The position numbers were made by a program, and so were the translations under genes. A stretch of 64,000 nucleotides of DNA from Impatiens glandulifera. Lineage: Eukaryota; Streptophyta; Magnoliopsida; Ericales; Balsaminaceae. The stretch lies in contig NC_061867.1 in NCBI RefSeq assembly GCF_907164915.1, positions 48,921,852 through 48,985,851 of the forward strand. Direction: 5' to 3'. Each line of letters starts with the position of its first letter. Within the stretch, counting starts at the first letter, position 1. The notes below the pieces were generated by a model. The model ran no database searches. It was given only the letters and a program-made list of their open reading frames with translations, and had not been told where the DNA came from. Of the stretch, positions 1 through 13,000 are shown piece after piece.

Positions 1-1
1 T

Positions 2-1086
2 TCGAGAACTACGATGCGAATTTGTGGACAAAATGTAGCAAGGAAATGTGTTAAATGTGAGGGTATTTTCTGTATCAGTTGTAAGGTTCCTTGGCATGCA
101 AATATAAGCTGTTATGGGTATAAAAGAATCAATCCCGTTGCTGAAGATGTACAACTGAAGATACTTGCGGGATTTAAAAATTGGCGACAATGTACAAAGT
201 GCAATAATATGATTGAACTTGTTGATGGCTGCTACCACATCACTTGCAGGTATTCACTCTTTTCTTTCTTAGTTTCAATATTAGAACTTGGGTGGGTAAT
301 ACTCAGAAGTTGTTTTCATGATTAGGGTTTTCTCAATGTGCATGCATGATAATGTTTTTTGTAAAGATGGTAAATTGACCTAAAGCAGTCAATAAGTCTT
401 CAAAGTATTTGTTATTTTGAAATCTGATACTCAACTAAAAAACCCTTTTGATACTAACCCTTTTGAAATAACAAACTTATTTAATGTGGGGTTATTTGAA
501 GGTTTCAAAATCTTCTTTGATGAAAAATAGGTTTTATGGGTTAAATTACTATTTTTTTTTTGTTTTTGTTTTGTATTTATGAGTATTTTTGTATTTTAGT
601 CTATAAATTAAGTGATTTAATTGTTGAAATAAAGCTAATTTCATTTGGAAAAACCAAAAAATCTTAGATCAAACAAGCTCTAAGGCATGTCAACACCTAT
701 TTCACTTAAAAAGTGAAAACAATTTTTCCCTTGCTTTGGCTAGGAAAATCACAAAAGATTGTTTCATATTATTGTTATTTATTTGAATTATTTGGTTAAG
801 AAATTATCCATTAGTTAGGAATATGTATTATTGAATAAAGTTATGAAATATTTTATTATATAGAGATTGAAATCTATAGCACAATCATCTTGTTTAATTT
901 ACTTGTATTTATGCAATATTCCTTCTTTATATGATACATTATTTTGTTCATGGAATTGTTTCTCGTCGCAGATGTGGTTATGAATTTTGCTATACTTGTG
1001 GTGCGGAGTGGAGAGACAAGAGACCAACATGTGCTTGTCCACTGTGGACTTTGGAAAATCTTGTACATGGTGGAATTTTGGAATGA
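2..1086 (+). CDS. RBR-type E3 ubiquitin ligase, C-terminal IBR and RING2 part (5' end outside window)
   Basis: Two exons are visible: 2-249 and 972-1086, with a GT-AG intron (donor GT at 250, acceptor AG at 970-971). The reading frame is already open at base 2, so the gene begins before the window. The first exon encodes an IBR zinc-binding region with paired cysteines (CVKC, CISC, then WH and a further C). It is followed by CTKCNNMIELVDGCYHITC, the start of the RING2/Rcat domain; the Cys of VDGC (codon 230-232) matches the catalytic cysteine that RBR ligases load with ubiquitin. The second exon continues with CGYEFCYTCGAEW and ends at TGA 1084-1086. In this family an E2 binds RING1 (not in the window) and ubiquitin passes to the RING2 cysteine and then to substrate. 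The very C-terminus looks frameshifted (see findings). The family call is firm; the subgroup (ARIADNE-like or RNF144-like) is not resolved. Confidence 0.88.
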
Positions 1087-3023
1087 AGAGGATGATGATT
1101 AAGAAGAAGATGATGAAGATGATTATTGAAAAAACATTGAGGAATCTGTTTTTTCACTTTTCATGATCATTTAGTTGAGTTCTTCTAAATGTGGGATTGA
1201 TTCTTCTTTTCTTTTTATTTTGGTTGGGACTAGATATATAGAGGTGCTAATTGGTAATAGTAGGTATGATTTATTTTGAAAAAAAAATCAGAGTTTGGTA
1301 TTTGAATTGATTAACCTTTCGGACTAGTGAAATTTTATGTTTTTTTCTTTTGTTTTACCATGTTTTGTTTCAAGTTATGTTCGAAATCTGATCTGAATTA
1401 GTATTACTATTTAATTCGGATTGATTGGATTACAAATATCCAAAATAAAATATATTTTACTTATTTCATCCCTATATTATTATTTAAAATTTATTTTAGC
1501 AACATTTAGGCAATTATTTTTTTATATATTATTTTTTTCTTTAGGCAATCGTTTTGTTTATTTATTTATCATTCTTTTTTCAATAACTATAAAATTTGAT
1601 TAGAGAATTAAAGTTAATGTTGGATAGATAAAATACTATTATAAATAAACAAAATATATTATTAAGAAAATTAACTATAATTTTTTTATAAGTACTTGAT
1701 TTATACAAAATAAAATAAAATAAAATAAATAAATTTATTAAACAATTAGATAAAAAAAAATTGGTTAAATATTAATATAATTTGAATTTAATATTAATCG
1801 GTAAAAGTTTTATATTAATATTAATTTTTTTTAATCAAGAGAGACTTTTCACTTGCCTAATCATAATAAATTTATCCACTCTCCTCAACTCTATTTTTTT
1901 TTATTAATATTCCTAATAATTTTTTATCTCTAATGAATTATTACTCTTAATCTTCAACTTTTCTTAATAATAAAATATTATTTTTCTCTTATCACTTTTA
2001 TTTAAATTAATAATTTGTTCATCCATAAAGTACTAAAATACCTGTTGTCATTCCTAATTTGTTAAACCATAATGTTTGATTTATGTGGAATTGATAATGG
2101 GTAATTTAGTGGGTATGATAGTTGTTTATGTTTCAACTATACCCTGAATAAAAATAAAAAGAAAATATTATATTACAAATAATATTTATTTATTTTTTAT
2201 TTGGTAAGAGTTTTAGATTTATATTTTATAATATTAAATTTTTTTAATATGTTTTATTATATAAAAAATTATTTTTCTAATAAAATATTATAAGCTGTTT
2301 CATACTTAATCTATTTTTACAAACCTAATAATTAAATTATATTATATTAAATTAATTGAAACATAATCTAAATGGGAGGTGAAAAATTAAGAGATTTGGT
2401 TTGAAGGGAAAAATAATTAAGTTATTTTCTCTATTTCATTCATCCCTATTCTTTTAATCTATAAATAAAAATAAAATAACCCACTTTGTATTCATATAAT
2501 TGCCTCTTCAATAATTGGTAATATACACTTTTTTCCCTTTTTTTTTTTATTATGAACTGTCAAGATATATTGTGATAACCCTGCCTATACAAATTTAGAC
2601 ATTTGAATTTTTTTTTTTTATTTCATTTAAAATAAGCTGTTTAAGATAATCACAAAACAAAAATAAGATTTTAAATATTTGGAAGGCTACTCTAACCAAG
2701 GATACATCAATTATTCTTTTTTTTTGTTAGAATATTTGTCCAAATTTTATTAAGAAACTAAGGAACTACAAAAATGAGAAAATATGAGTTATTATTGCTT
2801 GATCATTTATACTACCCCAACATTGATATATTTTCAATTAAAATAAATATTACTATTAAAAGGAACATGTTTATTTTCTGGAGCAACATAACATTACTAA
2901 ATTTGTTAATGGCACATTAATATTTGGGTTTCTAACATTAAATGTTTTAATGATATAAGGTTCGAACTTTGATTTAATTAAACTACTATCAAACGACTTT
3001 TGTTTGAAAGTTTTTTACTTAGA

Positions 3024-3125
3024 AGCCCCCTCTCTATCTCTTCCTGGCGGACGCTTCCTCTTCCATTCTTCTTCCACAGAATATTCGACTAACGATTCTG
3101 ACAGCGAAGGTGAATATTCTTCACT
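3024..3125 (+). other. Pyrimidine-rich leader-like patch, possible orphan 5' exon
   Basis: A patch rich in CT with little AT stands out from its surroundings. It resembles a plant 5' untranslated leader and ends in GCGAAG followed by GTGAAT, which could serve as a splice donor. No downstream coding exon on this strand was found, so it may be a relic of a gene end or a chance composition change. Confidence 0.2.
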
Positions 3126-3441
3126 CGTCTCCCTTTCTTCACTTAGTTATGATTTAATTTAGAATTTAATTTAAAATTGATTTATACTATTGTAGGGTTT
3201 CTTACTACTATCTCACAAAAATATTGATAAAGGATCATTAAATTCTTACCAATTAATCTGTTTTTTCCTTAATATATTCTAAGCTCGATAAAGTAAAATC
3301 TTTTCATCTATAATTCACATAAAAATTGACCTAGTAGTAGTTGAAATTAATAAATTGAAGTGGTAATTGTAAATATAAGTTAAAAGAATCACAATCAAAG
3401 AATTTCCTTGATATGAAATAGTTGTATTTTATAAATTATTC

Positions 3442-3625
3442 AGTTAATTTCTGTTGTATATAAATAACTAAATTGTTTAGTCAACTATCTATCAAAACTG
3501 AAATAATTATTTAATTTCTACTTATTATTGTAGGAGATTTTCAGTTCCTAAAATGTTGATGTAAAATAGTTATATATCATGTTCAATTTAATTTCTGTTG
3601 TATATAAATAGCTAAATCATTTCAT
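3442..3625 (+). repeat. Pair of short direct repeats in the spacer
   Basis: The segments at about 3442-3485 and 3582-3625 share a nearly identical stretch around TTAATTTCTGTTGTATATAA followed by ATA(A/G)CTAAAT. They are about 140 bp apart. This is probably a small local duplication or a transposon relic; no function is implied. Confidence 0.5.
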
Positions 3626-4089
3626 CAATAAATAAGTTATGTAATAAAACTGACACATACGCAAATTCAAATAAAATAAAATTGACATAATTTTTAAAAA
3701 AAAATGGCACATCAAATAAAAGAAACAGATATAATTCAAATTATTATTTATTTAAATCATTATTCAAACAAGATACATAAACAAAAAAAATTCAAATAAA
3801 TATTTTATTTTTATTTTTGTTCAAACTCAGATCAAATCTTGTTGTTTCCAAATAGAGGGTTAGCATAAATTTGTCATAAATTAATAATACAAAAATATAT
3901 ACCATAACAAAAGATGTTATATATATTTTAAGCTTGTCATGAACCCTAAACCCAAAATCATGACCCCATATGTATCAACTAATGTTGCTATAGAGCTTAC
4001 ACCTCTCACATTTTCACCAAAAAAGACAATTTCACTCTACTTAACTCCCATAAGTAAATGTCAAACGACATTTCTTTCAAGTTCAAAAC

Positions 4090-7000
4090 CTAATGAAATT
4101 CAAGAACACCGGTTATATCGAGAGGCGGGTCAATATCTACTCGTGTCGCCTCTCCCTTGGAATGCAGTTGTGGCAAAGTGTTGGCTTCTTTTGCAGGGAT
4201 TCCTTGTGCAGTCCATAATGTTATATGTGGCCAATCGTTTCTCGAAAGTATTGTTTCTCCATCAACCGATCCTGGCAAGGTTTCAAGGGCAGCCATTTTA
4301 TCATTGAAAACAAGAGCTTTCACACCCACAGGGACTTCTCGACCTACAAAGGGACCGTAACCAGCCACAGCTGAAACACCGTGGCTCCTCTTGTGAGCAA
4401 GTGTCATATGAGCCTGCTTGAGGCTTGTCTCGATATTTGCATTGTTTAAAAATGCTCCAACTTTCGAATTCTTCTCTCCCATCTGAGAAAATAAATTACT
4501 TTAGAATAAAATGATAATCGGGAAGAAATTCAATGAACAAGGGTCAGATCACGCATTCAAGAACATGTCCAGATTCGTTTAGCCTGGTGCTTGAGTGTAA
4601 AAACTCGTGTTTCATGGATTCGAATCTTTGTGATCAATTTCAAAAAAAGAAAAGAAAAAAGAAATAGAATATGTTTGTATTGTTAGTGGTCGTCGTTAAG
4701 GCAACACTATTAATAATAGGCAAGGAGTTCATTTTGCTTTCTCAACACACGATTCCTGAACTTTTTGGTTAAATGCAAATGAATTGATATGATTTTAGAA
4801 AGAAAATATATTGTCAAGTCAAGAATTGAGGTTAAGAAGATGCAAAAATTGTGTATGATTCAAGACAAGCCTACTACATATTGAGGAAGCAAAATGAACT
4901 TCTATCCCTATTAATAAAAACATTTCATAACAAGAAATAAAATAATAAAATGATTTCTTGCATCTGTGAACTTAGTAGACTTCACAAAACATGCATATCA
5001 GGGAACAATATGAAATATTTATTGAAGTGGGGATAATCTGAAATATATTAAAGTCGAGAAAACAAAAATAGACATTATCTATATAAATTAGAAACAGAGA
5101 AAAAATATATATATTAGCATGGATGAGGAAGGTGTACTCACAGTGTTGAGAAGATTTATGACCTCAGAAACAGGGAAAGTAATAGCTGCATAAATAATGT
5201 TGCCGAAAGTCCTCTTCTGGGCGGAGGTAGGTGCTTTATACTCACCCTTCATAATTGTTTTTATTTGTTCCAAAACTTGTTCAACAACCGATTCAAAAGG
5301 AACCTGTTAAGGAATGTTAATATCATTATATTATGTATAATCGATTATTATAACGTTAGGGATTAGAAGAATAAATGCTACTTTTGAACAATAGAGAAAG
5401 CAACGTTTATTATGCACTCACTTGAACCGAGTCAAGATATTCAGCATTGCTGAACATAGTCTGTCTCAATTTTCTTTCCCATTTCACCCAATCATTCGCA
5501 TATGAGCCTTTTGACGAGTCCAATCTATAATGTAAGCAGATGCTAGTTAGAAGGTTGGTCTCCAGATAAAGATCAACAAAACAAAATCTAGCCAAAAATA
5601 TTACCTTAATCAAAATGTTCCAACTAAAAAATTTAAAGACCAAATAGAATCTTACTATACTAGACATGTTCATGCATTACAGTTTATTAAGACATTAACA
5701 AAAAAATATACTTCTAGGAAGGGATTTGCGAATAGGAAGTAAAAAAATAAACAAGAGGAAAAAAATGAACATACTTTCTGTGCCTCCTTTTATGAAGGCT
5801 GTATAGACTTAATCCTTCCTCAATGACAGATTTTATGGAATCAGGGAGAGGTTTCCTGAATATCCACCGAAAATCACAATCAACAAATATTTCAATCTTG
5901 AGGGAACATTTTATAGAACTAAATTATGCAATTATCTTATTTTGTATGTTAGTTCAACCAATTCTGACCTATTGGGTTTCAGTAGAGGCATCTTCACAAC
6001 TGATCCAAACCGTTCAATCAACTCAGACTCAAACTCTGCGCGGCTCTGTATGTTGTAGTAGAAAAAGGAAACAATTAATTAGGGTTTCAGCGATTTAGGA
6101 TTATTCCTACAAAATGTAGCCCATATACCTTTGAATCATATAGGTCATAAAACATAAGAAGGACATAACCAGCATTGGTAGAGTCTTTATCAAGATTTCC
6201 CTTCATCATAAAAACCAGAAGTCGATATCAATCATATTATCCTTGCAAGATTAATGATTCATATGAGAATTGCAAAAATCGTCAAAATACCGGATGATTA
6301 ACCCTTTGCAGCACACGGTATATGAACACAGACAATGCATCAAGAGAGAATGGATTTGTTTCAGTTCCTGAAAAGTTAAAACACGTTGTTTGTATTATTA
6401 GAAGTCATTTAAAAGATATAAACAATTAACTTCATGAGAGCTCTTCGCTTTTCAAAAAACATCATGAACAATGATCTGACTGACAGTATCCACCATCACA
6501 GGTATGTATTAATAATGGTCCAGCAGTAAGAACACACTAATACCAATTGTGACAAACATACTAACTTTAGCAAGATGATTCAAATATACTTTCTAAAGCA
6601 CGAGAACTTCAGGGAAAGCAATTAACATGAATAAGAATGAAGAAAACATCCAGAAAATATTTGAAAATGCTGATGAAAATTTTCAGCCACATATTCGGTA
6701 GAAATTGAACCATAAGTCAGAACACATCTTCTGATAAACATAATGTGCTCATTTTCCTCTATTGACAGAATAATCTCAAAATCTAATCATATCAACTTCA
6801 TCCTGTAGGCAGCTTTTTCTGGTTTTCCCTAAGTATTGCACATCTTAGAAGATTGAATGCAAGAGATCGGATATTAAAGGCAAGGAAAAGATAAAAACCT
6901 TCTGACTCGGGTATAACAGGAATTGCAGATGCTTTTGTCTTTCTGCACATCCCTTCAATCTGCAACAATAAGAATGGGTAATATTGAGGAGATCCAAATG

Positions 7001-10000
7001 CAAGAGAAAAAATAAAGAATTATTCATGACCCACATCTACCAATAATAACAATAATAATAATAATAAGAGAATGATGAAAGTAAAGATAAAAACTAGGAA
7101 GAAGAATAGTTTTTTGGTTGAACAACCAAGCAAACTCACAGCCATTACAATCTTAATAAATTGGCATATAGTGACATCCCTTAGAACTTGTTTTTCCATC
7201 TATCTTCGAGTTATGTTTACAGTTTATGCCATTTTACCATAATTCTATCCTCCGAATATGATCATTAAGTTTATCATGTGGACAAATGTTTATCAATTTC
7301 AATCCATCAGAAAATTACAGTTATGCTTGAGTTCTTCTCACCTTAACTTCTTCTTTCAAGGACAGGGAACTAATTGATTCAATATATTGACATTTTATTT
7401 CAAATATTGCTTCTAAAACAATGATTTAGCTTCATTTCACTAACCCAACTTTGACAGCTACATCTTCCTCACCATAAATATCCCCCATTGGACTATCCAA
7501 GTTAGACACCTCTATCAATATCTCTTGAGTGATACCAATAATACATCAAAATTTAGTTAACCTATTTTAAAAAAGATAAAATAAAAATAAAGCTTGCACA
7601 TATTAGATTTCCGTGAAATGTGACCTGAAACTTTGTTACATACGAGCAATGATCCAAAGTTAATTAAAAAAGGAAAAGAGAAAGATCTCAAACAATAGGA
7701 CAAATAACACAAAGCTACACAAATCTCTTGCAAATGTGATCATGTAAGCAAAAGAACTAACTAGCTTGAAGCCCCAAAACAAATGCACCACTCATATGAT
7801 CCCCAAAGCTCTCCTCACTATCAATTATGGAAGATATGATTTTTTCTCGATTACTTTAGGAGCCCTACGCACCTTTCGATCGTGACGCAATGTGCATTTG
7901 AGGTGTAAGGGAATTCTCCACCTTCCAAATGAACCTCATTTTGGATACTCCTTTCCATAATTAGGGTTTTACCTATGTAACCTAAATATTTTATAGCTTT
8001 AGTCGTTCTTCGTGTACCACATCTTAATATAACTAAGTTCACAAAATTCAGACCCTAAGAATCTAAGAATTATTCACATCATTTGCCAAATAAAATACCA
8101 CAGGCATAAGAAAGAAAATGACTCACCCGCATCCAGACTTCTTCATTTGGAGCATTCTTATCAGCAAGAACAATGGAACGCGGTTTAGCTCTACGTTGTT
8201 CATCAACCTTGTCCCAGTATTTTCCTGCTTGTTGTATATTGCTTTAGTGGAATGAAGTAATTATAATATCAACGGATGCCATCACTAATCAGCCAAGGAA
8301 AGTCCAGTCCCGGAATGAAACAAGCAAGCTTGCTATCCAGGATGATTTTTATAGTTAATGGATAATGCAATTTGTATCTTGACATTTATGAAATATATCA
8401 GATTGGTGACATCTATAATTGAAGCACTCATCTTCAATATGTAATCTAGTGTCCATATAGTAGTGGCTATGCCATGGTAAACAAGAATGAGTCAGTTGAC
8501 AAAATCTAACTGTTTACAGAATATAGGCACTATGATGAAAATGAGAATACAATGAACTTCTATTATTGGTAATGTTAACACCCAAAATAACATCTTTGCA
8601 GTTTCTTTAATATATTAAAGGATTGGTTTTTGTAAAACCAGGGTTTATCCCTTGGAGGAAACTAGCATTAGCCTCCACAGTCATGCCCCCCAGTTCAAAC
8701 AAGGTCTTCTTAGTGGGAATTGGACCTATTAAAGGATCTATAATCTAGATCCCACCAAATATATTTTGAACATGAAAACTGTACTCTAACATGAGCATCA
8801 ACCCCTATTCCTTTCAGAATTCCACTGAGAGAAGTAAAGTTTCTGCAATTATATGACAATTGCTTCGTGTCATACCTTTAATAAGGTCACCCATAAGACT
8901 ATGTATTGGACGATCGTCTCCGAGTCCTCCGGCGGCATTAAGAATTTCCCTGCAGAGCGCAGATTTGGCACAACCTGGTATTCCTGAAATTAGAGAAAAG
9001 CACAATGTCATGAAAGCATGCAGTTTCAGCTTGACATGGATCAAATTAAAAGATTTAATCTGTCTCTAAATCTTAATAGTCTTGCCAGAATGGAGACAGA
9101 AGTGAAAGGATAATCAAACACCAAGAGATGCTAGGTGAATCAGGGGGTGAAAAATAAAAGAAAAATACTGGTATAACTTTCAAATGAGGAAAGAAGAGAA
9201 TGACACTTCAAAATAAGTTGAACAAAGGAAAAGAAGTTGACCCCAATTTTCCTTCATAAAATATTTCATCCAGAAAACATTTCAACAAAGAACTCTTAGT
9301 TGAAAGAAAACCTGGGAAGAATATAATTAAACCCTCATCCTTGGGGACAGTATCCACATGAACAGGGCTGGGGCTTGATGGTGCTGCTGCCTTTTCTGTC
9401 TCCAGGTCTCCTTCTTCATCCCTGCCTCCATCTACTACAATGGCCATGAAATCTTCAGATCTTACCAAATTTCCAGCAGATCCTATGAGAATCTGATTCT
9501 CCAAGCTTTTTTTTGCATACTGTTCAAGGAAAGGTTCAGCTTCACTAAGGTACGTCGAAGATGACAACTGTTTGTTCCCATGTTTTCTACGTATGTATAC
9601 CGCCCTTAACAAACAAGGTAAAAAATGCATCCATCAGATTGGATAACCTCAATATTTGAAAAAGAGCACAACCAGATAAGAATATAGTAGAGCAGCAAAT
9701 TGTCAAGAGTGGAATACCATTCATCCAACAAGTTGCTCAATTGCTTCTGCTTTCCAGGAGAAGTATTCCATATATTCATTTGCCTACAATCTCCAAATTA
9801 AGTGATTAACAACATTATGTGAATATTCCAAAATGACCTCAAAATGATCTCTTAAACCAGTAGTACATGTAGCAAATAACAAACTAATCAGGAGAAAACA
9901 ATTTGTTGGTGAAACTAATAAACGTCGCAGTTAAACATAAGCACTTAGATGCACAATGACATTTAGCAGCACCATGTTCAAGAATAATGTAATTGGGTGC

Positions 10001-13000
10001 AAACTAACACTAACTGGAAGAATTTTCCCAACTAATATAACTTCTCTACATGTATCATACATACCCATGAAGCTAGATAAGGTAGTTTCTTTATTAAACT
10101 TTCACAAAAACATACATTTGAAACAAAGCTCAACTAATTGAAAGCATGTTGCCTATAAATAGGGTTTTCTACATATATCATACAACTCCATTGAGCTAGA
10201 TATGTACATTTCTTTATTAATTTTTCAAGAAAGCATACCTTGCTAACCATTTCAAGAAAGGATGCCTTAAATTTACAGATACTTTTATATGCATACCTCA
10301 CATAGTCAGATCAGTTGAGAAGTAAGAAATTTCCTTTCTAATGGAAAAACTGTCTCAAGCTATTGTTCTTTGTCTTGTTGCCAATGTTTAGAACTTATAT
10401 AACTAAATTTATATATTTCACTCTTAGTCCATGCATACTGCCACCTTCAGCCAAACAATTGTTTTGTACTTCCAATGGCCAGTATTCTACTTGTAGAGCT
10501 TGACAGGCCTTAGAATTATCTAATAATTTCTTCCTACAGTTCCAATAAAATTATATTGTTGTCTAAAACTATTAACATTGATTTTACCCACAATTGTTGT
10601 AGAGCGTAGCAGGCCATAAGAGTTTTCTAATAATTTCTTCCTATAATTCCAATAAAATTTTATTGTTGTCTAAACTAAAGGTAACATAGATTTTACCCAC
10701 AACTGTTGTCCCGTGGTTGATATACTTAGTTGTTCTACCATTTTTTTAAAAAGGTCAACTTTTTATTAAAAATAAAAAGCTGAACACGAGAACCGTTCAT
10801 AACGTGTTACATAGGAAATTTCAAAAAAAAAACACAAGAAAACAAGAGTTAAATTCCTATGAGGTCATAGTAATCCCATCCGATGCAAATCCCTCTCAAA
10901 AGAGTTGTTGCACATTTTTATCAATGATAGAACTCAGGTATTGAAATTGATCAAATTTTCTAAAACTACATTCCTTGTTAATTTACCACCTACTACTAAT
11001 GTTATAAAAAGTCTTTTTACTATAAATCCTTTAAAAGTTTATATTAGCAACTAAACACCCAAAAGTACATAATAATTTTCTGGAAAAGGGGGCCTGTACG
11101 AGATGAGAATTTTTCGATTTTATTGGCATTTACAAGTCTTACGTTGTTGTTTTTTATTTTCTACTTTGCTTTTTTTCCTTTTGAACGTATCTTACGCTAT
11201 TTTTAATAAAAAGTTGACATTTTTCAAAATACTATGAGAATTTTGAAGCGGATGAACTCATCAATTTTCACTTGAGCACACAAGTTACCTCTGGTAGTAT
11301 GACTTATAAGCACCGGGGCCTTCCTTGAAGAGAATAGACAGTCCATTCCGGATCAAAAATGTTCGAATCTGTATTTCACAAATTCAACGCACCAAGAGTA
11401 CAATTAGAACACAAGTTAATAAGAACCAAAGAATAGCATGACAAGGATATAAAATTGGCAAGACATAGCATGACAAGGATAAACAAAAGTAACAATTTTG
11501 TTGTTTAAGCTATAAGTCAATCAAAATAAATTCATTTATTTCTAAATATACAGTTAATCTATCTAAAACAAGTATAGTTAGCTATGTGACCAGAAAAAAA
11601 AGTTAGCCACTTAGGGAATTACATTAGATATTAAGAACCGTGGGTAGCTCATATCATCAAACATCCGTTAATCACTTATACCACAACATATATATATTTC
11701 CTTTGTAATCACATGGGTAATACTTTCGTTCAATGCAAAGAACAAAATAAGCATTATATCAAATTTGACATTTTTTTTATAAGTTACATGACCACATTGT
11801 ACCTTCCCAGAAAAAAAAGATCCACTAGCCAATTTTCACACACACACACAAAAGTTGCACTAACCCAGAAATGATGAGTCTGCAAGACCAAAATGCAATA
11901 ACACTTTGACCACATTATAGTCCCCCCCACAGTATGAATTCAGAAAGGTAGCAAGAATTCAGAGTGGATGAATTTTACTTCAACTAGTTACATACAGTTC
12001 TCAATCCCCACAGTATCCAACCAAATTAGTCAGCAATGTATTCATGTATAAGCAAAATGAATGCCGGATTTTAAATGTTAAGAAAGGTAGCAAGAATTCA
12101 GAGTGGATGAATTTTACTTCAACTAGTTACATCAGTCATGGTAAGAAGAGCTTCATACCTTGTATGTGAGAAACTTCAATTTGATCATCAAATTCGCATC
12201 ATCATCAGCTAAATCATTTACTGCAGAACCATTATCATGGGCAGACTTTTCTGGATCATTGTTGTTTCTCAAATTCTCAGTATCTTTCTGTTTTCCATCC
12301 TTGGATAAATTTATATCAACAAAAAATCCTGGCCAGAAAGAGAATCCTTCAGTATAAAATCTAGTATGTTATCATCAGAAAATTTCAGCATAAAGTAGTC
12401 TTCCTTTTGATAATGAGAAGTATTGGAAATTTACATAAAAAATTGTCATAAAAATGAGAGATAATATTCAATTGGATCATCATTCGACAATACAGATCAA
12501 ATGGGTCATAAAGGTGCGACTGTTGAAACCTGTAAAAAATCATTGATATGCTATTGATTACAGAGAGATGCATAGAGACATTTATATAAACAACCTTTTT
12601 TAATCTGATTCTAATACAGAGATAGATGCACCCTAGCACATCTTCTATAAAGACAACTCTAAATACTAAAAGACATTCAAACAGCAGCCTACAACATTTC
12701 ACTTGTGTGAATAGCTGTTAATAAATAACAAATGTTCTATCAACAGTATCTTGCAGTCTGATTACCAACATAAAAAGATAGCTCGGTCAATCAGGAAGAT
12801 TACGAAATTTCCAATCTGATGAAAGTGGGATTTTTCCACGGGAATAAGATTCATATACAGACAGACAATGTAATCAAATATCGCAGCAAGCAACCCATAA
12901 TTGTGTCACTTCAAAAGAAAATATAAATTTTAGAACAAAGTAATAATAGATGAACATGGATGTCTACCTCGATATAAAGGCCACAAGCCAGGATTCCTCC

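Larger units (their letters stand above)
1087..4089. other. AT-rich spacer between two convergent genes
   Basis: No supportable gene. The DNA is A/T-rich with homopolymer runs and scattered short repeats. The RBR gene (+) and the tRNA ligase gene (-) both end into it, so it holds both 3' UTRs and terminators. I could not place poly(A) sites with confidence. A short GC-richer patch at about 3024-3125 is annotated separately. Confidence 0.7.

Noticed and set aside
3939..4360. Plus-strand open frames of 67-122 codons
   Set aside because: They overlap the last exon of the tRNA ligase on the opposite strand and show no domain; shadows of a real exon.
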